Origin: Streptomyces sp. NBC_00236
Lineage (GTDB): Bacteria > Actinomycetota > Actinomycetes > Streptomycetales > Streptomycetaceae
Direction: 5' to 3'
NCBI RefSeq assembly: GCF_036195045.1
Contig: NZ_CP108100.1
Span: forward strand, 5,518,001-5,582,000
DNA: 64,000 nt
Under the pieces are notes generated by a model. It was given only the letters and a program-made list of their open reading frames with translations, was not told the origin of the DNA and made no database searches. Shown here one piece after another: positions 45,275-53,752 of the stretch. The translations under genes were made by a program, and so were the position numbers. Numbering within the stretch: position 1 is the stretch's first letter; every line of letters starts with the position of its first letter.

Positions 45275-47243
45275 GACGAGTCTGACCGAGCGGCTGCTCC
45301 ACGCCGCCGGAATCATCGACGAGATCGGCCGCGTCGACGACGGGAACACACAGACCGACTCGCTCGCACTCGAACGGCAGCGCGGCATCACGATCAAGTC
45401 CGCCGTCGTCTCGTTCGCCCTCGACGACGTCACCGTCAACCTGATCGACACCCCCGGCCACCCGGACTTCATCGCCGAGGTGGAACGGGTCCTGAGTGTG
45501 CTCGACGGCGCGGTGCTGGTCATCTCCGCCGTGGAGGGCGTCCAGGCCCAGACCCGGGTGCTGATGCGTACGCTCCAGCGCCTGCGCATCCCCACGCTGA
45601 TCTTCGTGAACAAGACCGACCGGGCCGGAGCCCGGTACGCGCAGGTGCTGCGCGAGATCACGGAGAAGCTCACCCCGCACCCGGTCGCCAGGGGACCGGC
45701 CGTCACCGGCCTCGGCACCCGCGAGGCCCGCAGCGTGCCGTACGCCGACGACGACCCCCGGTTCACGGACCGGCTCGCCGATCTGCTCACCGAGCACGAC
45801 GACGGCCTGCTGGCCGCGTACGTCGAGGGCGGCGAGGAACTCGTACCGGCCCGGCTCAAGGCGGCACTGGCGGAGCAGACCCGGCGGGCCCTGGTCCACC
45901 CCGTCTACTTCGGCTCGGCCGTCACGGGCGCCGGTATCACCGCCCTGACCGACGGGATCAAGGAGTTGCTGCCCGCGGCCGGGAACGACGCGGACGGGCC
46001 GGTCTCCGGCACCGTCTTCAAGGTCGAACGCGGCCGGGCCGGCGAGAAGCTCGCCTGGGTCCGGATGTTCTCCGGGACCGTGCGCACCCGCGACCGGCTG
46101 GTGTTCGGGCAGGGCCCGGGCGCCGTGTCCGAGGGCAAGGTGACCGGTATCCGGGTCTTCGCCGACGGCGCGGACACCGACACCGGGTCGGTGGGCCCGG
46201 GGCGGATCGCGAAACTCCGAGGACTCGGGGACATCAGGATCGGTGACGCGGTCGGCGACATCAGTGCGGCGGCCACCGGGCACCACTTCGCCCCGCCGAC
46301 GCTTGAATCCGTGGTGGAAGCCGCTCCGCCCGCCTCCCGGGGCGAACTGCATTTCGCTCTCGCGCAACTTGCCGAGCAGGATCCGCTGATCAATCTGCGG
46401 CAGGACGACATCCGTAAGGAAGTGTCCGTATCGCTCTACGGTGAAGTGCAGAAGGAAGTCATCCAGGCGACACTCGCGGACGAATTCGGAATCGACGTCA
46501 CCTTTCGCGGAACCACGACCATCTGCCTGGAAAAGCCGTCGGGAACCGGATCGGCTTTCGAGATCATCGACAAGGACGACAACCCCTTTCTCGCGACGGT
46601 CGGACTGCGCGTCGATCCCGCCCCGCCCGGCAGCGGGGTCACCTACCGGCTGGAGGTGGAGCTCGGATCCATGCCGTACTCCCTGATGAGAGCCGTCGAG
46701 GAGACCGTCGCCGAAACGCTCGGACAGGGCCTGTACGGCTGGCGCGTCACCGACTGCACGGTCACGATGACGCACTCCGGCTACTGGCCCCGGCAGAGCC
46801 ACTCGCACGCCGTCTTCGACAAGTCCATGTCAAGCACGGCCGGTGACTTCCGCCTGCTGACCCCGCTGGTCCTGATGGCCGCGCTCCGGCAGGCCGGAAC
46901 CACGGTGTACGAGCCGATGCACCGCTTCCGGGCGGAGCTCCCGGCCGACACGCTCGGGCCGCTCCTGCCGGTCCTCGCCCGTCTGCGGGCCGTCCCGGGG
47001 CCGCCGTCCGTCGACGGCGCACGCTGTGTACTGGAGGGCGAGATCCCGGCTGCCCGGGTGCACGAACTCCAGCAGCGGCTGCCGGGGCTGACCCGCGGCG
47101 AAGGGCTGCTGGAGACCGCCTTCGACACCCACCGCCCCGTCACTGGCACCGTCCCGCAGCGCTCACGCACGGACCACAACCCGCTCGACCGGAAGGAGTA
47201 CCTGCTGCACACGGTGAGGCGGGCAGGCGGCGGACCGGAGTGA
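45228..47243 (+). CDS. Otr(A)/TetM-family ribosomal protection GTPase
   Basis: 671-residue EF-G-like GTPase. G1 AHVDAGKT near residue 10, G2 RGITI, G3 DTPGH, G4 NKTD, then domains III-V and the C-terminal region. It follows Otr(A) of S. rimosus closely (LNLGILAHVDAGKTSLTERL; VNLIDTPGHPDF; LTPLVLMAALRQAGT). TetM/OtrA proteins remove tetracycline from the 30S A site; OtrA homologues in non-producers may answer other translation inhibitors. GTG 45228 has GGAG upstream. An overlapping small ORF and a WblC-like promoter suggest antibiotic-induced expression. Confidence 0.87.
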   Translation: MHTLNLGILAHVDAGKTSLTERLLHAAGIIDEIGRVDDGNTQTDSLALERQRGITIKSAVVSFALDDVTVNLIDTPGHPDFIAEVERVLSVLDGAVLVISAVEGVQAQTRVLMRTLQRLRIPTLIFVNKTDRAGARYAQVLREITEKLTPHPVARGPAVTGLGTREARSVPYADDDPRFTDRLADLLTEHDDGLLAAYVEGGEELVPARLKAALAEQTRRALVHPVYFGSAVTGAGITALTDGIKELLPAAGNDADGPVSGTVFKVERGRAGEKLAWVRMFSGTVRTRDRLVFGQGPGAVSEGKVTGIRVFADGADTDTGSVGPGRIAKLRGLGDIRIGDAVGDISAAATGHHFAPPTLESVVEAAPPASRGELHFALAQLAEQDPLINLRQDDIRKEVSVSLYGEVQKEVIQATLADEFGIDVTFRGTTTICLEKPSGTGSAFEIIDKDDNPFLATVGLRVDPAPPGSGVTYRLEVELGSMPYSLMRAVEETVAETLGQGLYGWRVTDCTVTMTHSGYWPRQSHSHAVFDKSMSSTAGDFRLLTPLVLMAALRQAGTTVYEPMHRFRAELPADTLGPLLPVLARLRAVPGPPSVDGARCVLEGEIPAARVHELQQRLPGLTRGEGLLETAFDTHRPVTGTVPQRSRTDHNPLDRKEYLLHTVRRAGGGPE

Positions 47244-47244
47244 G

Positions 47245-47345
47245 AGGCTGCCCGGCACCGTCAGTTCAGCATGGCCCCAGGCTGCCCGGCGCCGTCAGTT
47301 CAGCATGGCCCCCAGGCTGCCCGAAGCCGTCAGTTCAGCATGGCC
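47245..47345. repeat. Triplicated gene end, 34-35-bp unit
   Basis: Three near-identical copies starting at 47245, 47279 and 47314. Each contains the last codons and stop of the SirB1-family gene; only the third is in use. Copies differ at 2-4 bases. Confidence 0.88.
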
Positions 47346-48169
47346 CGGGCCGCCCGCGCACTCCCGCGCACCGCCTCCGCGGCGGCCGGATCGACATCCG
47401 CGACCACCTGCGCGTACTCCTCCATCTCCGCCGCCCCGCGCAGGAACTCCCCGCCGCGGACCAGCAGCTGGGCCCGCTCGTAGCGCAGCCGGGCCGGGTG
47501 CGACGGCAGGAGCAGGGACAGCTCCACCGCCCACAGCGCCACGTCGTTGCGCTCCGGGCGGGCCGCCGCCCACGCCCGGATGTTGTTCAGGATCCGCAGC
47601 ACGGTCTCCAGCGGCTGCGCCGGCACCAGCATCGACGCCTCCAGCGACTGCCCGGTCGCGCCCGCCACCAGGAGTTCCGCGTCCTGACCCGTCAGCGGCC
47701 GCCCACCGGCGAACGGATCGGCCAGCACCCGCTCCGCCGGATCCCCGAAACCGACCACGAAGTGGCCCGGCAGCGCCACCCCGTACACCGGGGCGCCCGC
47801 CCGCCGGGCGACCTCGATCCACACCACCGACAACAGGATCGGCAGCCCGCGCCGCCGCCGCAGCACTTGGTGCAGCAGCGAGGACTCCAGCCGCTGGTAG
47901 TCCGCCGAAGCGCCCTCGAACCCGTACCGCTCACCGAGCAGTTCGGCCAGCGCCGAGGCCCAGGCACGGCCGTCGCGCAGCCCGTACGGCAGGAGACCCG
48001 CGAGCCGGTCCAGCTCGATCTGGGCCGCGTCCATGCCGTTCGCGTCCAGCGCGGGATCGGCCTCCGCGCCCAACAGCAGGCAGAGCAGCGCAAGATCCGG
48101 CCGCTCCGCCCGCGCCTCCTCGGCGAACCGGCGGTGCAGCTCGTCCTTGTCGTGCCTCTCGGGAGCCAT
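47330..48169 (-). CDS. SirB1-family protein (transglutaminase-like fold)
   Basis: 279 residues. SirB1_N domain with the typical core: YQRLESSLLHQVLRRRRGLP followed by ILLSVVWIEVARRAGAPVYG, GVALPGHFVVGF (His) and DPFAGG (Asp). It lacks the catalytic Cys (the Cys position reads GLPILLS), as most of the family does, so it is probably a non-enzymatic relative; a TPR-like C-terminus follows (RNDVALWAVELSLLLPSHPA). ATG 48169 is 4 nt behind the GNAT stop, so the two are co-transcribed. Role unknown. Confidence 0.82.
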   Translation of the reverse strand: MAPERHDKDELHRRFAEEARAERPDLALLCLLLGAEADPALDANGMDAAQIELDRLAGLLPYGLRDGRAWASALAELLGERYGFEGASADYQRLESSLLHQVLRRRRGLPILLSVVWIEVARRAGAPVYGVALPGHFVVGFGDPAERVLADPFAGGRPLTGQDAELLVAGATGQSLEASMLVPAQPLETVLRILNNIRAWAAARPERNDVALWAVELSLLLPSHPARLRYERAQLLVRGGEFLRGAAEMEEYAQVVADVDPAAAEAVRGSARAARAMLN

Positions 48170-48173
48170 CGGG

Positions 48174-49175
48174 CTACGCCGCCCGGAAGTGGTGGTACAG
48201 GTGGTGTGTCGCGAAGCCCATGCCGTCGTACAGCGCACGGGCACCCTCGTTGTCCGCCTCCACCTGGAGCCACGCGGCCGACGCGCCCTCGTCCATCGCC
48301 TGCCGGGCCAGCGCGGTCATCACGGTGGTGGCGAGCCCCCTCCTGCGGTGCTCGGGAGCCACCTCGACGGCCATGAAACCGGCCCACCGCCCGTCCACGA
48401 CACACCGCCCGATCGCGGCCGGCGCCTCGTCCCCCGCCTCGCCCGGCACGGTCGCGAACCACACCGACGGGCCGCTGCCCAGGACCGCGGACACCTGCGG
48501 GCCCGGCGTCCCGACGCGCTGGTAGCGGGCGAGCCACATGTCGTCCACCGTGCGGCCGAGCCGCACCCGCGACACCTCCGCGGCCAGGTCGCCGATCGGG
48601 GCCAGCGCGGCGATCCGCACCTCCGCGGTCACCTCCCGCCGCCACCCGTGCCCCTCCAGCGCCGCGCACAACTCCTCCTGCGCACCCTCGGCGCCGGTCG
48701 CGGTCTGGATGTACGGGGGCAGGCCCCGGTCGCCGTACCACTGGCTGACGCGCCGGAGCGCCGCGTCGAGCGGCATGCCCGGATCTCCGAGCGGCAGCAC
48801 GGAGTTGGCGCGCCGAGTGAACCCGCCGGCGGCGCGCAGCAGCCAGCCGCCCAGCGGTTCGCTCTCCACCGGCTGCCAGGCGCGTGCGCACACCCGGGCG
48901 AGTTCGGTGAAGGTGGCCGCGGGGCCGCGCCTGCGGGCCGGAGCGGCCGGTACGACCTTGCCCGCCACCAGGGACGACTCCGGGATCCGGACGGACTCAC
49001 CACTCTTCGGTGTGACCGACAGCACACCCGTGTTCCAGGATGTGAGAACACCGACCGTGTCGGTGAATTTCGGTCCCTGGGTGCCGTCCTCGGTCAGGCG
49101 CCGGACTGATACCCGTTTGCCCACGTCAGCCGGTGCAATTCGGACCTCCAGCCGTCCGCCCATGGTGAATTCCAC
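48174..49175 (-). CDS. GNAT acetyltransferase with N-terminal SH3-like domain (Rv0428c type)
   Basis: 333 residues. Residues 5-75 form an SH3-like domain (VGKRVSVRRLTEDG, VGVLTSWNTGVLSV); residues 90-333 form a GNAT fold with the acetyl-CoA loop in VAPEHRRRGLATTVM. GTG 49175 gives the MEFTMGG start; ATG 49163 would remove four residues. AGGAGGGG lies upstream. Coupled with the SirB1-family gene. Substrate unknown. Confidence 0.82.
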   Translation of the reverse strand: MEFTMGGRLEVRIAPADVGKRVSVRRLTEDGTQGPKFTDTVGVLTSWNTGVLSVTPKSGESVRIPESSLVAGKVVPAAPARRRGPAATFTELARVCARAWQPVESEPLGGWLLRAAGGFTRRANSVLPLGDPGMPLDAALRRVSQWYGDRGLPPYIQTATGAEGAQEELCAALEGHGWRREVTAEVRIAALAPIGDLAAEVSRVRLGRTVDDMWLARYQRVGTPGPQVSAVLGSGPSVWFATVPGEAGDEAPAAIGRCVVDGRWAGFMAVEVAPEHRRRGLATTVMTALARQAMDEGASAAWLQVEADNEGARALYDGMGFATHHLYHHFRAA

Positions 49176-49292
49176 AGCTCTGTCCGCCCCTCCTGTTCGG
49201 ATCGTGCCCGGGAACGGAGATACTAGGTGCGGGCATCGACGACGCCGCGCTCCCGCGCGAGAGCCAACGCCCTACCGAGGAGGAACGACAGC

Positions 49293-49613
49293 GTGACCTA
49301 CGTCATCGCGCAGCCTTGTGTCGACGTAAAGGACAAGGCCTGCATCGAAGAGTGCCCCGTCGACTGTATCTATGAGGGCCAGCGGTCCTTGTACATCCAC
49401 CCGGACGAGTGCGTCGACTGTGGAGCCTGCGAGCCGGTCTGCCCGGTCGAGGCGATCTTCTACGAGGACGACACTCCGGAGGAGTGGAAGGACTACTACA
49501 AGGCGAACGTCGAGTTCTTCGACGACCTCGGGTCGCCGGGTGGTGCCTCCAAGCTGGGTCTGATCGAGCGCGACCACGCGTTCATCGCCGCCCTGCCGCC
49601 GCAGAACCAGTAA
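49293..49613 (+). CDS. fdxA: 7Fe ferredoxin (FdxA)
   Basis: 106-residue [3Fe-4S][4Fe-4S] ferredoxin. Cys 9, 17 and 50 should hold the 3Fe cluster and Cys 21, 40, 43 and 46 the 4Fe cluster, the same spacing as in Azotobacter FdI; the C-terminal extension is family-typical. It passes electrons to soluble enzymes such as cytochromes P450. GTG 49293 with GAGGAGGAA 9 nt upstream. dapC follows after a terminator, a neighbourhood shared with M. tuberculosis fdxC-dapC. Confidence 0.92.
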   Translation: MTYVIAQPCVDVKDKACIEECPVDCIYEGQRSLYIHPDECVDCGACEPVCPVEAIFYEDDTPEEWKDYYKANVEFFDDLGSPGGASKLGLIERDHAFIAALPPQNQ

Positions 49614-49638
49614 CAGCGCCCCGGCACGTGCGTCGCCC

Positions 49639-49671
49639 CGGTCCCGTACGGCTCGTCACCGTGCGGGACCG
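49639..49671 (+). terminator. Terminator after ferredoxin
   Basis: A 13-bp stem (49639-49651 with 49659-49671) including one G-T pair, 7-nt loop. Confidence 0.78.
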
Positions 49672-49733
49672 AGGTGTTTCCCGCAGCCCCTCCGGGTCGC
49701 CGGCGTGAACCCCGTACGAGAAAGCAGAGATCC

Positions 49734-50828
49734 GTGTCCGCAGTCTCCTCCCGTCTCCCGGTCTTTCCCTGGGACAGGCTCGCGCCCTACAAGTCGACGG
49801 CCGGCGGCCACCCGGACGGCATCGTAGACCTGTCCGTGGGCACGCCCGTCGACCCGGTGCCCGAACTGATCCAGCAGGCGCTCGTCGCCGCGGCGGACAG
49901 CCCCGGCTATCCGACGGTGTGGGGGACGGCCGCGCTGCGTGACGCCCTCACCGGCTGGGTGGAGCGCCGCCTGGGCGCCGTCTCGGTGACGCACGAGAAC
50001 GTGCTGCCCGTCGTCGGCTCCAAGGAGCTCGTGGCGTGGCTGCCGACCCAGCTCGGCCTCGGCGCCGGTGACAAGGTCGCCTACCCGCGGCTCGCCTACC
50101 CGACGTACGAGGTCGGCGCCCGGCTGTGCGGTGCCGAGCCCGTCGTCTACGACGACCCGACCGACCTCGATCCGGCCGGACTGAAGCTGCTCTGGCTCAA
50201 CTCGCCGTCCAATCCGACGGGCCGGGTCCTGGCCAAGGACGAGCTGACCCGGATCGTCGCCTGGGCGCGCGAGCACGACGTGCTGGTCTTCAGCGACGAG
50301 TGCTACCTGGAGCTCGGCTGGGAGGCCGAACCGGTCTCCGTGCTCCACCCGGACGTCTGCGGCGGTACGTACGAGGGCGTCGTCGCCGTCCACTCGCTCT
50401 CCAAGCGCTCCAACCTCGCCGGCTACCGCGCCGCCTTCATCGCGGGCGACGCGGCCGTGCTGAGCGAGCTGCTGCTGATCCGCAAGCACGGCGGGATGAT
50501 GACGCCGGCCCCCGTCCAGGCGGCGACGGTCGCCGCGCTCGGCGACGACCGCCACGTGGCCGAGCAGCGCACCCGGTACGCGGACCGGCGCACGGCCCTG
50601 CGCACGGCGCTGGAGGCCCACGGGTTCCGCATCGAGCACAGCGAGGCGAGCCTCTACCTCTGGGCGACGCGCGACGAGCCCTGCTGGGACACCGTGGCGT
50701 ACCTGGCGGAACTGGGGATCCTGGTGGCGCCGGGAGACTTCTACGGGCCGGCGGGCGACCGCTTCGTGCGCGTGGCGTTCACGGCGACCGACGAGCGCGT
50801 GGCTGCCGCGGTCAAGCGACTGGGCTGA
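49734..50828 (+). CDS. dapC: Succinyldiaminopimelate transaminase (DapC)
   Basis: 364-residue fold-type I PLP aminotransferase. The PLP lysine is Lys 224 in SLSKRSNLAGYR, and SNPTGR precedes it. It makes N-succinyl-LL-2,6-diaminopimelate for lysine and peptidoglycan. GTG 49734 gives the normal N-terminus (SRLPVFPWDRLAPYK). dapE lies in the same window at 52578, which supports the assignment over other aminotransferases. A 64-bp palindrome follows immediately. Confidence 0.88.
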   Translation: MSAVSSRLPVFPWDRLAPYKSTAGGHPDGIVDLSVGTPVDPVPELIQQALVAAADSPGYPTVWGTAALRDALTGWVERRLGAVSVTHENVLPVVGSKELVAWLPTQLGLGAGDKVAYPRLAYPTYEVGARLCGAEPVVYDDPTDLDPAGLKLLWLNSPSNPTGRVLAKDELTRIVAWAREHDVLVFSDECYLELGWEAEPVSVLHPDVCGGTYEGVVAVHSLSKRSNLAGYRAAFIAGDAAVLSELLLIRKHGGMMTPAPVQAATVAALGDDRHVAEQRTRYADRRTALRTALEAHGFRIEHSEASLYLWATRDEPCWDTVAYLAELGILVAPGDFYGPAGDRFVRVAFTATDERVAAAVKRLG

Positions 50829-50830
50829 GC

Positions 50831-50894
50831 CGCCCGTACATGTGGAGGGGCCCCGGGAGTGCGCACTCCCGGGGCCCCTCCACATGTACGGGCG
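50831..50894. terminator. 64-bp perfect palindrome, bidirectional terminator
   Basis: Arms 50831-50862 and 50863-50894 are exact reverse complements with no spacer; the centre is TGCGCA. It lies 2 nt after the dapC stop and 9 nt before the stop of the converging gene. Confidence 0.85.
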
Positions 50895-50903
50895 TGGTGC
50901 GGA

Positions 50904-51308
50904 TCAGCCGATCGGCAGGCCGCCGAGCTTGTCGGTGGGCAGGCCGCCCTTGGTCACGGCACCGGTCGCGTCGCCGAGGGTGTCGCTCGCGCCGCCCTTG
51001 GCGGCCTTGCCGGCACCCTTCGCCGCGGGCGCGGCCTTGCCGCCCGCCTCGCCGAGGGTCTTGGCCGCCACCGGCAGAGTGGTCCCGACGACCTTGCCGC
51101 CGGCCTTGCCCGCGGTGTCGGTGGCCGGCTGGGCCGCGTCGACTGCCTGGCCGAGTCCGGCGCCGTCGACGGTGGTGAGACCGCCGAGCTCCGGGGCCTG
51201 CGGGAGCTGCGCGGCACCTGCGACACCGGCCGCACCGACCACGGGGGCCGCACCCGCCGCGATCAGCAGCGCGGTACGGGCGATCCGACGGGTCAGGGGG
51301 AGGGACAT
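50904..51308 (-). CDS. Small secreted Ala/Gly/Lys-rich protein
   Basis: 134 residues. Signal RRIARTALLIAAGAAPVVGA then a low-complexity mature part rich in Ala, Gly, Lys and Thr (AGKAGGKVVG, AAKGAGKAAKGG). AAGGAG is 3-8 nt before ATG 51308. Streptomyces relatives are sometimes labelled ATP-binding protein, for which no motif exists here. A surface or cell-wall-associated role is all that can be suggested. Confidence 0.7.
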   Translation of the reverse strand: MSLPLTRRIARTALLIAAGAAPVVGAAGVAGAAQLPQAPELGGLTTVDGAGLGQAVDAAQPATDTAGKAGGKVVGTTLPVAAKTLGEAGGKAAPAAKGAGKAAKGGASDTLGDATGAVTKGGLPTDKLGGLPIG

Positions 51309-51525
51309 GATGCTCCTTCGACGGGGTGGAAATCCTGGTGTCCGTGGGTCGGACGCCATGACAACCGTCGTGGGGGAGGGAGAGGTTGCGGTGTGCCGAG
51401 GTAAAGATCGGGTAATGCGTCACATAATCCGCAACGGAGAAACCCGGGCGTACGAGGCAGGGCGGGACCGTGCGCCGAACCGTCACTTCCCTTTGGCCGC
51501 AAGGAGACAGCTGCGTACGGAAGGC

Positions 51526-51571
51526 GGTCCGCGGAGCGCTGTACGGAGACCGTACGGAGGAGGAGCGGACC
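51526..51571. terminator. Nested hairpin between two minus-strand genes
   Basis: Outer arms GGTCCGC (51526-51532) and GCGGACC (51565-51571), inner arms GTACGG (51541-51546) and CCGTAC (51550-51555). It lies 24 nt past the stop of the 51595 gene and may end that transcript. The rest of the 51309-51594 gap has no gene. Confidence 0.5.
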
Positions 51572-51594
51572 CCCTGTACGGGTGACAGGTCGTA

Positions 51595-52542
51595 CTACTG
51601 CGCGAGGTGTATCCGGACTGTGGTGGAGCCCGATTCCTTGCGCTCCGTCCGCCAGCCCGACCCGGAGGCCCACTTCCTGCCGGCGTACGCGACCTCGTCG
51701 ATGCCGAGCGCCTCGGACTGCGCGACCGCCCAGTGCGCGAGTTCCCAGCCGCGCTGCGGAGCACCGTCCTGGCCGGCCCTGCGGGTTGCCTGCACCGGAA
51801 CCGAGAGCGTCCCCGTGCCCGCGGCCGCACCGGCGGCAGGCGTGTCCGCTGCCGCCGCGTCCCGCGAAGGCAGCACGTCCTTGCCGAAGGAGCGGACCAG
51901 CGCAGCCCGGACCTTCGCCGCCTCGCCCGTCCCGGCCGTGCTCCGTGGCGGATCGCAGTTCAGGGCCGCCGGCGCCCGGCCGGTCAGCGCCGCGGCCAGC
52001 AGCGCGGCATCCGGCTCGTGCTTCGCGTACGCCTGCGGGAAGCCACTGCGCTGGACCCGCTGCGCGGCCACGGTGAGCGGCAGCCGTGAGTAGCCGGGCA
52101 CCTCGGCCAGGTGCTCGTAGAACCTCCCGGCCGAATAGACGGGATCCAGGATCTGCTTCTCGGTGCCCCAGCCCTGCGAGGGGCGCTGCTGGAAGAGACC
52201 CAGCGAGTCCCGGTCGCCGTGCTCGATGTTGCGCAGACCGGACTCCTGCAGCGCCGTCGCCAGCGCGATCGTCACCGCGCGCTCCGGCATGCCGCGGGTG
52301 GTGCCCACGGCGGAGATCGTCGCGGCGTTCGCCGCCTGCTCCGAGGTCAGCCGGTACGTCCGTCCCTCGCCGGCCGAACCGTCGGCCGACTCCACGGTGC
52401 ACTGGTCGGAACCCCTGCCGCCGGTCACGTACTGCACGGTCAGATAACCGGCCACCGCCGTGAGCACGGCAAAGGCCGCCGTGAGGCGCAGACGGCGGCT
52501 GCGGGCGGTGTGTCGGCGGGCAGGGGCAACGGTCCGGGGCAC
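51595..52542 (-). CDS. Membrane-anchored lytic-transglycosylase-like protein
   Basis: 315 residues. One N-terminal helix (LTAAFAVLTAVAGYLTVQYV) and an outside part. Residues ~65-190 have an SLT/lysozyme-like pattern (ATALQESGLRNIEHGDRDSL, then GLFQQRPSQGWG), with a candidate catalytic Glu in LQESGL. Three or more Cys outside. GTG 52542 sits 6 nt behind TACGGT, so the message is probably leaderless. It is divergent from dapE with the two -10 boxes only 10 bases apart. Cell-wall turnover is inferred; binding without cleavage is possible. Confidence 0.75.
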   Translation of the reverse strand: MPRTVAPARRHTARSRRLRLTAAFAVLTAVAGYLTVQYVTGGRGSDQCTVESADGSAGEGRTYRLTSEQAANAATISAVGTTRGMPERAVTIALATALQESGLRNIEHGDRDSLGLFQQRPSQGWGTEKQILDPVYSAGRFYEHLAEVPGYSRLPLTVAAQRVQRSGFPQAYAKHEPDAALLAAALTGRAPAALNCDPPRSTAGTGEAAKVRAALVRSFGKDVLPSRDAAAADTPAAGAAAGTGTLSVPVQATRRAGQDGAPQRGWELAHWAVAQSEALGIDEVAYAGRKWASGSGWRTERKESGSTTVRIHLAQ

Positions 52543-52548
52543 GGGGCC

Positions 52549-52570
52549 ACCGTACGCGAGGCACTAGGGT
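52549..52570. promoter_or_regulatory. Back-to-back -10 boxes of divergent leaderless genes
   Basis: Minus-strand TACGGT (52549-52554), 6 nt before GTG 52542; plus-strand TAGGGT (52565-52570), 7 nt before ATG 52578. Each promoter's -35 must lie inside the other transcript. Confidence 0.6.
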
Positions 52571-52577
52571 CGTAGCC

Positions 52578-53657
52578 ATGGCCGAAAGCACGCTTGACCT
52601 CACACTGGACGGACCCGCGCTCACCGCATGGCTCGTCGACTTCCCCTCGGTCAGCGGGGAGGAGAAGGCCCTCGCCGACGCCGTCGAGTCGGCGCTGCGG
52701 ACGCTGCCGCACCTGACCGTCGACCGGCACGGCAACAACGTCGTGGCCAGGACGAACCTGGGCCGCGCCGAGCGCGTCGTACTGGCGGGTCACATCGACA
52801 CCGTGCCGATCGCCGACAACGTGCCCTCGCGCCTCGACGAGGACGGCCTCTTGTGGGGCTGCGGCAGCTCCGACATGAAGTCGGGCGTCGCCGTCCAGCT
52901 GAGGATCGCCGCCACCGTGCCCGAGCCCAACCGCGACCTCACCTTCGTCTTCTACGACAACGAAGAGGTCGCCGCCGACCTCAACGGCCTCGGACACATC
53001 GCCGCCGCCCACCCCGACTGGCTGACGGCCGACTTCGCCGTCCTCCTGGAGGGCTCCAACGGCGAGGTCGAGGGCGGCTGCCAGGGCACGCTGCGCGTCT
53101 TCCTGCGCATGGAGGGCGAGCGGGCGCACTCCGCCCGCAGCTGGATGGGGTCCAACGCCGTCCACGCCGCCGCCCCCGTCCTCGAAAGGCTCGCCGCGTA
53201 CGAACCGCGCAAGCCGGTGATCGACGGACTGGAGTACCACGAGGGGCTCAACGCCGTACGGATCGAGGGCGGCGTCGCCAACAACGTCATCCCCGACGCC
53301 TGCACCGTCGTCGTGAACTACCGCTACGCCCCCGACCTGAGCGCCGAGCAGGCCATCGCCCATGTGCACGAGGTCTTCGCCGACTGCGGAGTCGCCGAGT
53401 TCATCGTCGACGACCACTCGGGCGCGGCCATGCCGGGCCTGTCCCACCCCGCGGCCCAGGCCTTCATGGACGCGGTCGGCGGCACCGCCAGGCCCAAGTT
53501 CGGCTGGACGGACGTGGCACGCTTCGGCGGCCTCGGCGTTCCCGCGGTGAACTACGGCCCCGGCGACCCGGTCCTCGCCCACAAGCGCAACGAGCACGTG
53601 AAGGTCGAACGGATCACCCACTGCGAGGACCGGCTCCGCTCCTGGCTCACGACCTGA
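52578..53657 (+). CDS. dapE: Succinyl-diaminopimelate desuccinylase (DapE)
   Basis: 359-residue M20 metallopeptidase-fold enzyme that removes succinate from N-succinyl-LL-DAP. Metal ligands His 72 and the bridging Asp (GHIDTVP, GCGSSDMK), Glu pair in DNEEVAA; dimerisation domain in the middle. ATG 52578 is probably leaderless (TAGGGT 7 nt upstream). With dapC it covers two consecutive steps of the succinylase route to DAP. Confidence 0.92.
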   Translation: MAESTLDLTLDGPALTAWLVDFPSVSGEEKALADAVESALRTLPHLTVDRHGNNVVARTNLGRAERVVLAGHIDTVPIADNVPSRLDEDGLLWGCGSSDMKSGVAVQLRIAATVPEPNRDLTFVFYDNEEVAADLNGLGHIAAAHPDWLTADFAVLLEGSNGEVEGGCQGTLRVFLRMEGERAHSARSWMGSNAVHAAAPVLERLAAYEPRKPVIDGLEYHEGLNAVRIEGGVANNVIPDACTVVVNYRYAPDLSAEQAIAHVHEVFADCGVAEFIVDDHSGAAMPGLSHPAAQAFMDAVGGTARPKFGWTDVARFGGLGVPAVNYGPGDPVLAHKRNEHVKVERITHCEDRLRSWLTT

Positions 53658-53752
53658 CCCATGACATTCCCCTGCCCGTAACCTCCGGCGATCTACGCTG
53701 GCGGGAGACAGGGCGCCGCAGGGCGGCTCTGACGTCGGCGTAGGGAGCAGGT

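Noticed and set aside
41723..47243. Antibiotic biosynthesis cluster, suggested by spare ThrRS and an Otr(A)-like gene
   Set aside because: No polyketide, peptide synthetase or tailoring genes in the window; both genes also occur as stand-alone tolerance functions.
50831..50894. Replication origin or phage attachment site at the 64-bp palindrome
   Set aside because: No DnaA boxes, integrase or tRNA nearby; the position between two stop codons fits a terminator.
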